Part shown: positions 46,452-57,276 of the stretch, piece after piece | Layout: each line of letters starts with the position of its first letter | How positions within the stretch are numbered: the stretch's first letter is position 1 | Assembly (NCBI GenBank): GCA_030062745.1 | Contig: CP099851.1 | Location: forward strand, 9,488,393-9,552,392 | From: Capitulum mitella | Lineage: Eukaryota; Arthropoda; Thecostraca; Pollicipedomorpha; Pollicipedidae | Length of the DNA: 64,000 nucleotides | Reading direction: 5' to 3' | Notes under the pieces: generated by a model | What the model saw: the letters and a program-made list of their open reading frames with translations, nothing else | Databases searched by the model: none | What the model was told of the DNA's origin: nothing | Position numbers and translations under genes: made by a program

Positions 46452-46519
46452 GGCCAATTAATTGGCCGTGGCCCTGTGACGTTGCTTAGGGAGCACGTCA
46501 AGGGAGCCCTTGACGTGCT
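46452..46519. repeat. Pair of perfect palindromes
   Basis: GGCCAATTAATTGGCC at 46452-46467 is self-complementary over 16 bp. At 46492-46519, 13-bp arms (agcacgtcaaggg / cccttgacgtgct) surround AG. Outer GGGAGC / GCTCCC words can extend the second stem. Confidence 0.9.
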
Positions 46520-47840
46520 GCGTGGCTCCCTTCACTTGCTTTTTTTGTCCCCTCCCGTGCATGGGTAATTGCTACCTTGCGGCGGTTGTGACTTTTAAGA
46601 CAAAAGAAAAGGAAAGTCTTGATTAGGCTTCAATGTATGCGTACCGTAAGCATCAGCATTAACCATGAGCAAGCCTTCCCGTGTCACGGTCATGGCAACG
46701 TTACGAACATTACGGCAAAGGGTGAAATCAGAATCTGACATTTAGCCACGCTTTACACAAAAGCAGTGTGAAACAATGCGAGCAAATATGCAGACAGTTT
46801 TTGTGGACTTCAAAATATCGAGAAGTGCAGTTCCAATATAGCAAATCTGCATCAAATTCGATGAAGTATTATCGCTGAACATACGACGCAAACAGCACTT
46901 GGCGGCAGACATTGCTTATTCTACATAAAATGAAACCAAATGTGCTTGTCATTTCTTTTGTCTGCCAAAAAGCCCACACATGAAGTGCTGCTTTTTCTTT
47001 TGGCAAAAGGAATTATCGACATGATCATACCCGTTCAAACCAAGCCAGCACTAGTTTGACACTGGCTGACACTCGATCGGTCTAAATGGGAGTTGTAAAC
47101 TTACCTGAGAGAGAGAGCCCAGGCACTGTCGGGTCTGATCACTCCGTGCCTACGCACAGTCCTCTCAAATACAACGCACGTGTGGTGCGCTGATCGCTCA
47201 GCAGTAGTGGCCAAAGGCTGACAACAAACGCCAATTTACGTTTACAAACACCCGAAGTATTGCACAAACACACGCCTGTCGCACAAATGCATCGTATCAT
47301 GCTTACAGCGAAGGGCGCATGCCAAACAATTATGATGAAACGCTTGGAGCTGGAGGAAGCCGCAGAACAGTATGGTCAAGTGAATGCATGTTTTTTGCTT
47401 TATGGTGTCATTTAAAGCACTCAGTTGTAACGTGTCGATAGCAAAAATAATAAAAATTGCTTATCCCAGTTCTGGGAACGCAAGAAATCCGGTAAACAGA
47501 AACCAGCGGAACAGATCTATTTGAATTTTGCCTGTTTTCTGCGACGGGGGGAATATTTTTGCTTGCTCCTAGTCGCATCAGCAGTGATGGGTAGAATGGG
47601 GAAATTGTCTGGCTTTGTTGTCTTTACTCTGGCGTGGGAGAGGCAGACTGGCCGGGTTTTGTGGGCCGCTGCAGAAGTTGCGCGGCCTGCGGGACGGACC
47701 GATCTGGAAACTTCACCGCTGTTCAAGCATGGCGGTAGAGCGGTAATCGACCTGTTGTTGGAAACCGGGCTCCCCTTCAGTGCGCACGACGACCAGTGAC
47801 GATTTGGCCTCGGGAATGGATTTTCAGAACAGTCTTGCCA
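46520..47840. other. Intergenic, no gene recognised
   Basis: The 92-codon frame at 47521-47799 has no recognised family. Confidence 0.35.
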
Positions 47841-47853
47841 ATTGTTCCAATTG

Positions 47854-47921
47854 ATGTTTACGGTGTTGGTTATTTGTACGGTTTTGTTGGCGGTAACTGC
47901 TGGCTCCTTTCACATCGGCAC
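47854..47921 (+). other. Candidate signal-peptide first exon
   Basis: The ATG at 47854 opens MFTVLVICTVLLAVTAG, a typical signal-peptide core, and a GTAAGC donor-like site follows at 47922. No second exon was recognised, so chance is possible. Confidence 0.2.
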
Positions 47922-48009
47922 GGTAAGCAGTCAGCACCACTCGTCTGGTGTTGGTATTGTTGGCTGTAGGCTTGCAGCTTGCTATAGATCTTATAAACTT
48001 AGCATTTTT

Positions 48010-48240
48010 TTGCGGTTACCCTCTTTTTGCTAGTACTGGCTACGCTACGTTTGGGCCAGTAGGATATTCAGCCGTCATCAGACGTCGAATTCAGTGGTCT
48101 TGAGGAGGGTCTCCTTCGGCGGATAGTCACCATAGATCAGCTATGGTGGCAGCATCACAGATCAGCAACCGGCAGAATCCAGGTCTGAACCCACAACCTT
48201 ACAACTGCATCCCCAACACCTTACCATCGAGACATCGAGG
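48010..48240 (-). mobile_element. tRNA-derived SINE
   Basis: On the minus strand from about 48240, TGGTAAGGTG resembles a polymerase III A box and GGTTCAGACC about 35 nt further resembles a B box, with tRNA-like spacing. A conserved-looking body follows ('tctgatgacggctga', 'cccaaacgtagcg'). No poly(A) tail or flanking duplication was identified. Confidence 0.5.
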
Positions 48241-49250
48241 AGGGGAAGTTGGTTTTTAGCATACTAAGGAGGTTGATAAGAGGCGCTGGAATGGTCGAAG
48301 CCGAGGTCTTTGCCGTGTCTTCGGGCCCGATGACGGGGCGGCGTGGTAACCTGGGTTTTCTCCCCAGCGTCGAGTGTAACAGGACACACGCCCGCGCTCC
48401 AGGAACTCCATTTTGGAATGCAGTGCGATGTTGCATTATTTCATGATTACTATCGTTTGACTGGGCAGAGCGAGCCTATGAAACCTGGAAAGGTGTGCAG
48501 CTACTGCGTAATGGTCTGGGCGCTAGTACTCCTACTGAGACGGGTGGTTGGGTGCTTCCAGACCTTCGCCGCACCGCTGAGGCGCTCCTCAAAGCTGTGC
48601 GTCGGGTTCGATGGGACCCTCCAGATCCGGCACAGTGTGGCTGAAGTGTCCGCCGATCACGTATATCCCCCGGCGTGACGGACGGCATTGTAGTGTGACA
48701 CTACTGCTGAGGCGGGAGGAGAATGCGAGACAGGGCATGGTCTTCAGTCAGGTCAGGATTTCACCAACGAGGCGACCAGAACAGCCTTAATTATTCTGAA
48801 AACCGAAAATCCTCGGGTCTCGGCCACCTCATTCCAAAGTTCCGGAAATGTGTATTATTTTCGTTTTTGGTGCATGAAAAACGCTAAAATTTCACCCGAA
48901 AGGGAAATGGTCTCTTTGGCCCCCTTTTTGTCTATGTCTTTAGTGCGAGAAACTTTACGAAAGGAGAACAACATTAAAGCTGCATAGTTAAGCGACTTTA
49001 TTTCATGTTCTTTAGATAAACAACTTTATGAGATGTTCTGCTGAACCTAACACCAACTAAAAATTAACTGACCAGCAGCACTGAGGCTCAGCAAATGGCA
49101 AGTAATTATGGAGAGACTCTCAGTTTTTTTACATGTTTAGAACAACGCACATCACATTTTTCTTCCAGCTGTTTTATTTCACATTCAATGCATGCAGTTT
49201 TAACACTCTCAAACAACTAGGCCCTTGCGGTTCGTTTTAGAACGAGCGCC
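48241..49250. other. Intergenic, no gene recognised
   Basis: The 111-codon frame 48343-48678 overlaps an opposite-strand frame. Neither was recognised. Confidence 0.35.
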
Positions 49251-49539
49251 GACGCGTGACTCTGACGCGTGAGCTGGCAAATGTTGCCATGGACGGCCTG
49301 AGACGGCGCCCTGGCATCCAGTCGGAACACCGTCAGAGTCGACGGCGGGCGCCGACCACGGGCGGACCGTGCGGCAGAATTTAATTAGCTAAACCGCCTC
49401 GACCGAGGCCGGCCTAGCAAATTATGTCGGCCTAAATCAGCCACACCCGGCCGTCGTCACGGCTCAAATTCACTAGATAAGCGACGGATTCCCGCCTGCC
49501 CGAGCCAGCTTATGGAAACGCTCCGCAGACAATAGCAGA
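49250..49539. promoter_or_regulatory. CpG-rich upstream block
   Basis: CG-rich sequence with palindromic CG words ('gcctcgaccgaggc' at about 49397-49410) directly upstream of the TATA box at 49540. Confidence 0.35.
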
Positions 49540-49638
49540 TATATATGAGGCGTTCCACGTCGGCTGTTCCTTGCGTCTTGGATTATGGACTCCAGGAAGT
49601 TTCCTTCGGGTGACGCTACTATGGCGCATTCAGGTTGA
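49540..49638 (+). promoter_or_regulatory. TATA box and short ATG frame, candidate first exon
   Basis: TATATAT at 49540-49546 lies about 40 nt before ATG at 49585, which opens an 17-residue frame (MDSRKFPSGDATMAHSG, stop at 49638). A CAG|GTTGAC near 49630 could be a weak donor. No TCAGT initiator is present. No downstream exon was recognised. Confidence 0.3.
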
Positions 49639-49787
49639 CAATAACCTCAACAAGGGTAGTATATGTTAATTTTTCAACGTGCTGCAATTGGTAAGAAAAT
49701 GCGTCGCTGAATATACATTCAATATTTCCGTATCCGATGTGGTTATGCCGGAGTGGGTGATCTACGTTTGCTGGCACGTCCGAAGGG

Positions 49788-50047
49788 AGGAGAGGGAGAG
49801 AGGGAATGTGAGAGAGCGGGAGAGAGAAGGGGAAAGAGGAAGGGAAAGGGAGAGAGAGAGAAAGAGAGGGAGAGAGAGAGGAGAGAGTCGAAGGGACGGG
49901 GGACGGAGAGAGAGAGAGGCAGAGAAACAGGGGACAGGGAGACAAAGAGGCAGAGAGACAGAGGTAAGAGGCAGAGTCAGAGCCAGATGAAGATGTACAT
50001 AAAGATGCAGATACAGAGGAAGGGACAAAGACGGAGACAGAGAGTGC
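49788..50047. repeat. GA-rich low-complexity tract
   Basis: The + strand is almost all G and A with AGAGAGGG words, becoming AGAGACAGAG-like further right. It is open in several frames on both strands; those frames are artefacts. Confidence 0.9.
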
Positions 50048-50828
50048 GCTGAGTTCCTGCTCTCCGCGACAGCTGGTGTTAATGAGGCCGGGTTTAGCTG
50101 CCAGTTGCGATCCTGATAAGACAGAGTTCCGGCTGCCTTTCATTCTGCCGGGTAGGAGACGACCCCGAGTTGCGACCAAACAAGCATCAGACCTGTGCCG
50201 CTGCAGCAGCACTGGTCGATCTAACCCGGCTGTATCCAGGGGTGTACGTGATGAGGTTCGATCTGTCTTCGGTCTATTTTAATTGGTGTCATACGAGAGG
50301 GTGCGTGGTGTGTTTTTTTGTAAGGTAATCACATGGAATACACTTATTGAGGGCAGTGCCTAGTCTTGTTCTGAAGGCGGTAAATATCCACATATAAGTA
50401 ATGGAACTGCCATGATAAAAGTAATAACCATGATGTACAAGAACATATTGAAGAACAGCGGTGGATCAGGCACAGGCCAATGTGGGTCCATTGTTCAATG
50501 GGAAATGCCTGCCAACGGCGATGAGCTTAATTAATCACTCGGGCCGCACGCAAAGCACTCATGTGTCCTGACAATTTGGGCAGTATAACTGTTGATAGCC
50601 TTGGCTTTCCGTACCTGGCGTGCTGCGTCTGGAAGCCTGTCGTCAACTGTTTTGATTGGCGCATTGCGGGCTAGTTGGCCAGGTTCCAGCAACGGCTTTT
50701 GAGCATACAAATGGATAACGCTTCGCATTCAGATCCGTACGTCAGTTTCACTCTTTCCATGTAGGGGCCCAACCCGTTTCAGAGAAAAATGTTATACGTG
50801 CCCGACGCGTTTCGTAAGATTGCTAACT
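50048..50828. other. Intergenic, nothing recognisable
   Basis: No recognised gene. Confidence 0.35.
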
Positions 50829-50935
50829 GTGTGAGATTTTGTCAAAGGTTTCAAGAAAAATGAGGGAGACGTCAGCTTCCGTATTCACAAGGCTTGCGAT
50901 TTCCAGGGTAAGTGCAATAAACTGGAATGTCTGGT
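50829..50935 (-). pseudogene. Possible LINE reverse transcriptase fragment
   Basis: A short stretch reading IASLVNTEADVSLIFLETFDKISH resembles the conserved 'D..FLDFSKAFDKVSH' region of non-LTR reverse transcriptases. It stops at once and nothing else of the domain is seen. Confidence 0.4.
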
Positions 50936-51593
50936 TTAATGCAGTTTTGCCTGTGTGGCCATTTTGACATTCAATATTCGTCTGCTTCGCCCCGGAAACA
51001 GAAGGGCGATTTAGCTTCAATGGTGGAAACTTGTGTATGTTTGACCCTGATTGCCTGTCCTACCTCGGCAGTCTCCCTTCAAATGTCCTATTTTTCCACA
51101 AAAAAAAACATAGTAGGGACATCCATCATTTGTCCACTGGAAATTGGCCCTGACGAACATGGCACATTTCGACGGTTACGCTCTTGATTTCTAGGGGGCT
51201 GCGGCACCCGTGGACTAGAATGTGGAAAATTGCCAAAAGGAATGCCTCTATTCCTCGGTCGTTTTGCAACCTGAGGCTCGTTGAATAGACGGAAATAGTG
51301 GTTCTGTCCAGGGGTGACCTGGCTCAAGACTGGGACTTGCAATGCGGAGGCTGACCTTGAGTTAGTTTGGAATGTTGCAGATTCGGTTTGGGGGCAGCCA
51401 TGTCATTCGATATTCCTTCCAGTTTTCCAGTTTTCCAGTTTTTCACCTCTTGAAAAGTCTACTCGAGTTGCTCAATTTTGTCCGAAACCGAAGATTTGCA
51501 AACAGTATCGATCTCTATGAAATCTTCCGGAAAACCGCAAGGAACTCTCCAGATTTCGAAAGTGCGGTCTGTCTTCTGCTCCATATGCAAAGT
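50936..51593. other. Intergenic, nothing recognisable
   Basis: No recognised gene or repeat. Confidence 0.35.
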
Positions 51594-51800
51594 CTGCTGT
51601 TTTCCTGAAGAGACGGCAACTTACTTAATCTTTTGAGAATAAGTTCCCGAAGCTAACCCATTATCATTGTCTAATTATAATTAATTAGACACTTAGAAAT
51701 CTACTGTTTTCCTGAAGAGACGGCAACTTACTTAACCTTTTTGAGAATAAGTTCCCGAGCTAACCCCTTATCATTGTCTAATTATAATCAATTAGACACT
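51594..51800. repeat. Tandem duplication, two 100-bp copies
   Basis: 51594-51693 and 51701-51800 are nearly identical. Both carry 'gttttcctgaagagacggca', 'gagaataagttcccga' and end in an AT-rich inverted repeat (gtctaatta / taattagac in the first copy). The second copy abuts the gag relic. Confidence 0.9.
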
Positions 51801-52190
51801 TTCCTAAAAACTCTATCAGCAAGCCTTTAACTCCAGTCCTAATGACATTATCAAAAGTTTCCGATGCCATGGCCTGTGACCTCTCTGAAAAGTTTTGTAC
51901 GAGCTCCCCTGGGTGCTGCTTAACCTGTCGCAGCTTCGTCTGAGCGCAGTACGGATCTTTCAACTTGGTGTATTGTTCACGAAGTAATTTCCTAAGATCT
52001 GCCCAGCGTTTCTGAGTATTTTCGCCGATGATTCTGCAGGAAAAGTTTCCTAGGGCGCGGGTTGTCAAGAGACGTATGCCCTCATCATCCATAATACAAA
52101 AAGTGGGTCTAATCTATCCATGGCCCAGTCATGAAACGTTGACGAACTCTTCCCACTGAAAGTCCTGATATGTTGTGTGAGTCCCTAGGT
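51778..52190 (-). pseudogene. Retrotransposon gag relic
   Basis: Two frames join the pattern of a Ty3-type gag core. In one, HIRTFSGKSSSTFHDWAMDRLDPLF lies at about 52095-52170. In the other, ALGNFSCRIIG, KRWADLRKLLREQYTK, LRQVKQHPGELVQNFSERSQAMA and VIRTGVKGLLIEFLG run to 51778. A frameshift lies between. No zinc knuckle, protease or polymerase follows. Superfamily assignment is tentative. Confidence 0.6.
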
Positions 52191-53131
52191 GTCTGCGGCA
52201 CAGCCTACCTGCCGACCGGCGACCAGCTGCCGCGCCGACCGCCGCCGCAGGCACCAACCACCGCCCGGTGACCAGCCCGACCCTGCCACGTGATCGGCTG
52301 TCACTGGGCGGGTACCAGGGCCGCCGCGAATTCCCAATTGGCCGCTACTGTTCCGTATGATGCGACCGTGCATGTTCGTCCCGGAGAAGGGCATCAGTGT
52401 GCCTGGAGTCCCCTGGCAATACACTGCTGCACGAGACGTCTGGCTCCGGTGACCAGGTGGACGAGGACACAACATTCCTGAACCCTAATTTCCTGTACAA
52501 CTTCGTAAATAGTTTCGACGATACTTTTCCTCGGTTTTTGCGGATATTGCCATTTTTGTTACATTGCGGAAAGTGTAAGTTTTGTGTAACAATTAGTGTT
52601 TTAGGCCCCAGCACCAGTTTTTCAGTGCGTCATAAATATCGACGAATTGACCGCATGTAAGATACGTCACCAGCAGAAACGGAACTCACAGCTGTTTTTG
52701 CGAAATTGAGGCTGAAAGCTGCGGTGTTCAGGAGCATGCAGTATCTGCACACAAGTCTGAGAAGGTCTGCTACATGCTTTCAAAAACAACCAGTTCGAAA
52801 TCTGCACCAAATTTCCGCAGTGGCTGTTTATAAGCAGTCGTACAGGTCCAGCTCACTACCTGACTCTAACCCTGGTTCAGCCCAACTTCGACAACTTTGA
52901 CAATAGCCCGGGTCTTGTGACGCACTACAGTTGACCTGCGAAAATGGCCGTCAGATCGGCAGTAGGCACACAAGACCGCAATAAAATACGAAATGTTGGC
53001 TCGGCTCTATTAGAATGGATAAAGGATGGATATGAAGAGTGGCTCACTGGCCCTCGAGAATTTGCAACCTCGAATTTTAACATCTGAGCTATGGCACCAA
53101 TTCGCAGCAGAGTTTTCTGCTTCACGTAATA
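52191..53131. other. Intergenic; part may be upstream gag remnant
   Basis: A CG-rich patch at 52190-52345 on the minus strand is open and leads towards the gag core, so it may be degraded gag N terminus. The rest is unrecognised. Confidence 0.3.
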
Positions 53132-53137
53132 TTTATT
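53132..53137 (-). terminator. Candidate poly(A) signal
   Basis: AATAAA on the minus strand, 31 nt beyond the stop codon of the candidate exon at 53168-53353. Confidence 0.45.
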
Positions 53138-53167
53138 GTATTTGAGAGAGAAAAAAAAATCAATTGG

Positions 53168-53353
53168 TCACAGGCCCGCTGCCCCCACAAATGCAACGTA
53201 GCGCCCTCCCACACTCGTGAGCATCACGCCCTCCTTCTCCGAGCCCAGCCCAAACCAACTCTCCCGATCCGCTCGATCCCTCCCGCTCTTCCAGGCGCCG
53301 ACCAATCCCTGGATTTCCACGGCCGTCTCATTCCCCAACTGATCAATGAACAT
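53168..53353 (-). CDS. Candidate 3' terminal exon or small protein, unknown function
   Basis: ATG at 53353 with A at -3 begins a 61-residue frame (MFIDQLGNETAVEIQGLVG..., ending GGRYVAFVGAAGL) with balanced, protein-like composition and no low complexity. A canonical poly(A) signal follows within about 35 nt, as expected for a real 3' end. The frame is open eight more codons upstream of the ATG to a stop. Acceptor-like CAG sites lie just upstream, so it could instead be the last exon of a gene extending beyond 53400. I do not recognise the family. Confidence 0.4.
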   Translation of the reverse strand: MFIDQLGNETAVEIQGLVGAWKSGRDRADRESWFGLGSEKEGVMLTSVGGRYVAFVGAAGL

Positions 53354-53639
53354 TTTCAAACATACCGCTGTCTTTGATGCTAGCTATAGGTGTAGCTTGG
53401 TAACCTCGTCATTTCAGTTTACACCTCCTTCCTGCGCAACAAGTGACATCATCTGCAAAATTCAACACACATTTACTATTGGTGATCTCGATCGTACCAA
53501 CATTTCTCTTCGTCTAATAAGTTCTGTTTACCAAGAAGTTTTTCTTTTATTCGTCAGACAGACAGAGGTTCCAGTTTCAACACCCATATTCCTGACATCA
53601 AACACTGACCACTAACAGCGCTTGTACTTCACTACGTCG
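53354..53639. other. Possible intron or intergenic sequence
   Basis: No recognised feature. It would be intronic if the candidate terminal exon is real. Confidence 0.25.
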
Positions 53640-53985
53640 TGAGCGGCACGGGGTCCACCACATGTTAAGCTGGATAGAGAACACGGTCCACTAAAGCTAG
53701 AAACTGTTCGCCTTATTAAGTGCCTCCAAACGGAAATGATAAAACAGTATGGTGCAACATCATATGCAACCAATCAGGAGGCGTTTTGCAATGTGAATAA
53801 GCCGGAACGGCTAGGCTTTAACCAATGAACGGGCAAACGGGCAAATTTTCAGAACTGGCTAATGTAAGGCTGATGCAAGAGGTCAGCAGTTTTGGTTGAG
53901 ATGCGCTTTTTTAGGTTAGAAGAAGGAAGCATCGTTTCGCATTGGGATGCAAAACGTCAAACGGCACAGCGGAACGAATGATCTA
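53640..53985 (-). repeat. Dispersed repeat P, copy B
   Basis: Reverse-orientation counterpart of 36478-36900. The CCAAT-like words are kept, while the TATA position has become acttaataagg. Confidence 0.65.
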
Positions 53986-55044
53986 CTAAAGCTCTCACGT
54001 AAGCCCTAAGTTACTAATGAGTCCTGGATCCATATTGTGCATCTGGATCTCATATCGGATCTCTCCAGATCTTCGCACGTGTCTGGACTCAACAGCACCC
54101 GACGTTTGACCTGTAACCGTGATTAATTGAATTCTACAGATGTTCGGCTCGTGCCACGTGACACGTGTCACACGCCATGAATCGCTTCGAAACCTGCACC
54201 AACAATCTGTCCGCCGAGTCGGCACACTGCATGGTGCCACTTGTGTCGCGATCGGCTGGCGAGTTCGGGCGCTAGATGCTCGAAAACTTGGACACGCGCA
54301 CACTTACAAACAGTTCGATCTGACCTTTTCTGAGCGACCGCCATGTGTGAAAGCTCAGTTCAATAAAAGCGAGCAAACCTCTTCTGATTTTAAATATTTA
54401 TTGGTAATGACCAAATATATCAGAACTCAGAACTGTAATACATCATAACACATAAAATAAACATGGAATGTCAAACATCAAGAACTGCACCATGTGTTGG
54501 TCACATCTAACAAAATGACCTCAACAGAGATGCTATATCTTTACTCATGTTTATCCTGCGCTAGTGTACTGCTAGTTTCATCATGATTACGTACTGTTTT
54601 GCTATGTAACACAAAAGAGAGTGAAGATAATCAATGAAAAGAAAAATATAAATAGGCTCCGGCAAGTCTTCCACGTAATATCATGCATTGATATAAGAGA
54701 GGTAAAGACTGCTGGCTCGAAAATGGCATTACTCACTAGAAGGGAAACATTGAAAAGATATCAGGCATTCTTCTGGAGGCTTCGAAATTAAAACATTTTC
54801 TTTGGGCACTGCATCCAATGAGCTGTGATACATGAATTTTGTCCCTCTGAAAACATATTCCGTGGCAAGGGCAAGTGAAATAATTACGGAATACATCAAA
54901 CAGTGGAGTATATTACATTGCTTTATGCAGCCGCTTTTGAACGATGTGAAGTTACGTGAGGTACAGTTGCGAGGTAATGATGTCCTCAGTTTACTGTTGT
55001 ACCTGCGCAATATTTCATGATAAGCTATCACGATTCGTTCACAT
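53986..55044. other. Intergenic, nothing recognisable
   Basis: A cluster of CACGTG/ACACGTGT words at about 54156-54170. No recognised gene. Confidence 0.35.
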
Positions 55045-55190
55045 CATGACTGGAAATTTCCGAAAATTATTGGGGCGTCCACATAGGATTTCACATTTTT
55101 TCTTTCCAACCATTATCTTAGGCCTAATGTTGAAATCCCTCAGTATCGGGGGTTCGAACCCCTCCCCTTCGCCGAGGTCGCTATCCATGG
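55045..55190 (+). repeat. Dispersed repeat S, copy B
   Basis: See 41571-41719. This copy contains GGGGGTTCGAACCCC, a good match to a polymerase III B box/T-arm, which is eroded in copy A. No full tRNA can be folded around it. Confidence 0.5.
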
Positions 55191-55304
55191 ATGACATCAT
55201 CCTTTTCATATTTAAATATGTATTCCACCCATGATATTAAGCCAACGGCTGTGGCACAATCAGATTTGTACCAACTTCGGCGTAGGAAGGTTGATTTCTG
55301 TCAA

Positions 55305-55830
55305 TGTGGGGGACAAGCCGAGGGTCCGAAAACCTACCCTCCTCTCAAATGGGGGTTTCTCAACGGATTTAGCCCTTTTCATTTTGATCAACGAAAATTT
55401 ACAAGTTTTTTGTTCTTATCTGTCAAATAAAAAAATGCATATATCCCCATACATGGTATATAGATAGCAGATAGAAAGACGGTAGTTACATCGCTTTAAA
55501 CCTTATTCTGTACTTTCTGTCTGCCTCTTATCTATTGCGGCCGTTCTTTTCGTTATTATTGCCCATTTTCCTTTAAACAGCAGAAAATTTGGGGGGGGCG
55601 ACAAGCTAACATTGGAAGTGCCCAAACCAGTACTGGAGAGGTCAGGGCCCTCTCGAAGGAATATAGATCGATATCCTTGTTTCGGCGGACAAGAAACCAA
55701 TACAGAGGGAATATGGTATCGTTTTTTGAAATATCGTATGCCGTAATGTCGTAATGGGCCTTCTTTAAGCGGTGGAAACGACGATTCATCCACAGTTTTT
55801 AGATGCCTTGATATCTGTCTGTCTGAGGAC
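55305..55830 (-). repeat. Dispersed repeat R1, copy B
   Basis: Inverted counterpart of 2935-3330 across 55305-55700. Its extension 55765-55830 ('cggtggaaacgacgattcat', 'ttagatgccttgatat') also occurs at 58171-58240. Confidence 0.6.
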
Positions 55831-56062
55831 AATTACGTTTTCAGACACCTAATGCAAAGAACAATTCGTACTGAGTTGGCAGTGAAAATGCTTTCGCGGG
55901 TTTTTGCTGTGTTGCCGTGGTAACAGCGCTACCTTGCCGTCGACGTCACGACCTATCAACAACTTACCTCGCCGACCACTGAGGTAACTCGGTGGGCCTA
56001 TCGAGGTTACCTGGGTGACGTCCCAGGTTAGCTTATGAACGCCGTTTGCCAGAATGTGCCAA

Positions 56063-57276
56063 TTAACCTGTCCCCGACTCGGAGGGGCAGTTGACCGCCC
56101 CCTCCTGAGGTTTTTCTGAAATTGCGAGAGGACGAGCAAGCACAGAGCCACGAAACTTCGTGTACATTTTGCTTCATTGATTTTACATCTTGTGTCAAAA
56201 TTTTGACCCCAGGTCAGGTCAGGTGCCTGACCTAGGTCAGGTCAAACAGACCTATGTCCAAAAAAGTTTAGCGCCCTGCAACTTCTTTGGAAAACAAGAT
56301 ATCTCAACCATACTTTCAGGGGTTAATGATCGTGATAGATGCAACAAATCTGCTATCTCAGATTTTTCGGAATTTCCCGGGTCATTGACCTAAGGTCAAG
56401 CCATTTTTAACACATGTCGTTTTTTCGGAAATTGACGGGATATTTCGTAACATTTTTAGTGTGGAATGAAGCAGACATCTAGTTACCGTCATTGGGCAAA
56501 GTATCAATGACTTCTAGCCATTGGCCTGAGGTCAGGTCACGAATAACTGTAGTGAGCCAAAATGTACCACCGTCAAAATCGCGATGAATTACTCAGAATG
56601 CGTAGAAAATGGCAGAAATGGCTTGCACAGGCGTAAGTAATACCAGGAACCTCAAAAAGTTTTAAAAATTACATATTTTGGAAACAAACAGGCTCTCGCG
56701 AATAAAGCTCAGCCAATTGTGTAGAATGGTAACTAATGACTTTTTCCAAAATTTAAGCATGGAGAACCATTACAAGAACCAGTACGATCAATAACATTTA
56801 CATGGATAGGCTTCTTGGCGAAAATGAAGGAACGCTAAAATAAGTTCCCGTCAATTTGTTACTGCATACGGCTGCGGCGCACGCCGACAGCCGTTGCCAA
56901 AACTGCCGGGTCTTTAACTCGACGTTTCGGCGTATATATTCAACAGATCTGAGAAATTAGACATGTATCGACATTTGCGAACCTTTACTTGTGCCCTGGT
57001 GCCTTTACCTATGTGTTATTAGTCACAACCCTTGAGATTCAGACCATTTCTCGGTCTCATGCAGCTGGCTATGAGAAAACATATATGGGGCGTAAATTGT
57101 TTACATATTATCTAAAACTAAAAATGAGACCAGTTTCGAGCTCTACTCATCACAAGCTCTACAACAGTGTGCTTATTTTTATTGTGCGACCAACCGTTCG
57201 TGAATTAGAGGGGGCTTACTACCCCCCCCCCCAGTCGCACTTGATCGTAACTGATCGAGGGTCGTGCGCGGGTTAA
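56063..57276 (+). mobile_element. TTAA-flanked non-autonomous element, family 2, copy B
   Basis: A 1214-bp element with TTAA at 56063-56066 and 57273-57276. The left end is TTAACCTGTCCCCGACTCGG. The right end reads TTAACCCGCGCACGAC when reverse-complemented, and copy C gives the fuller TTAACCCGCGCCCGACTGGC, confirming an inverted repeat. It is noncoding. A dense half-site array at 56211-56244 includes the palindrome CCTGACCTAGGTCAGG. More half-sites lie at 56380-56396 and 56523-56540. Confidence 0.8.

Noticed and set aside
49619-50212. A 197-codon minus-strand frame rich in Ser, Leu and Pro
   Set aside because: It is the complement of a GA-rich low-complexity tract, open in several frames on both strands.
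55145-55165. tRNA gene around the TTCGAA loop
   Set aside because: A good T-arm-like palindrome, but no acceptor, D or anticodon stem could be folded around it, and it belongs to repeat S.
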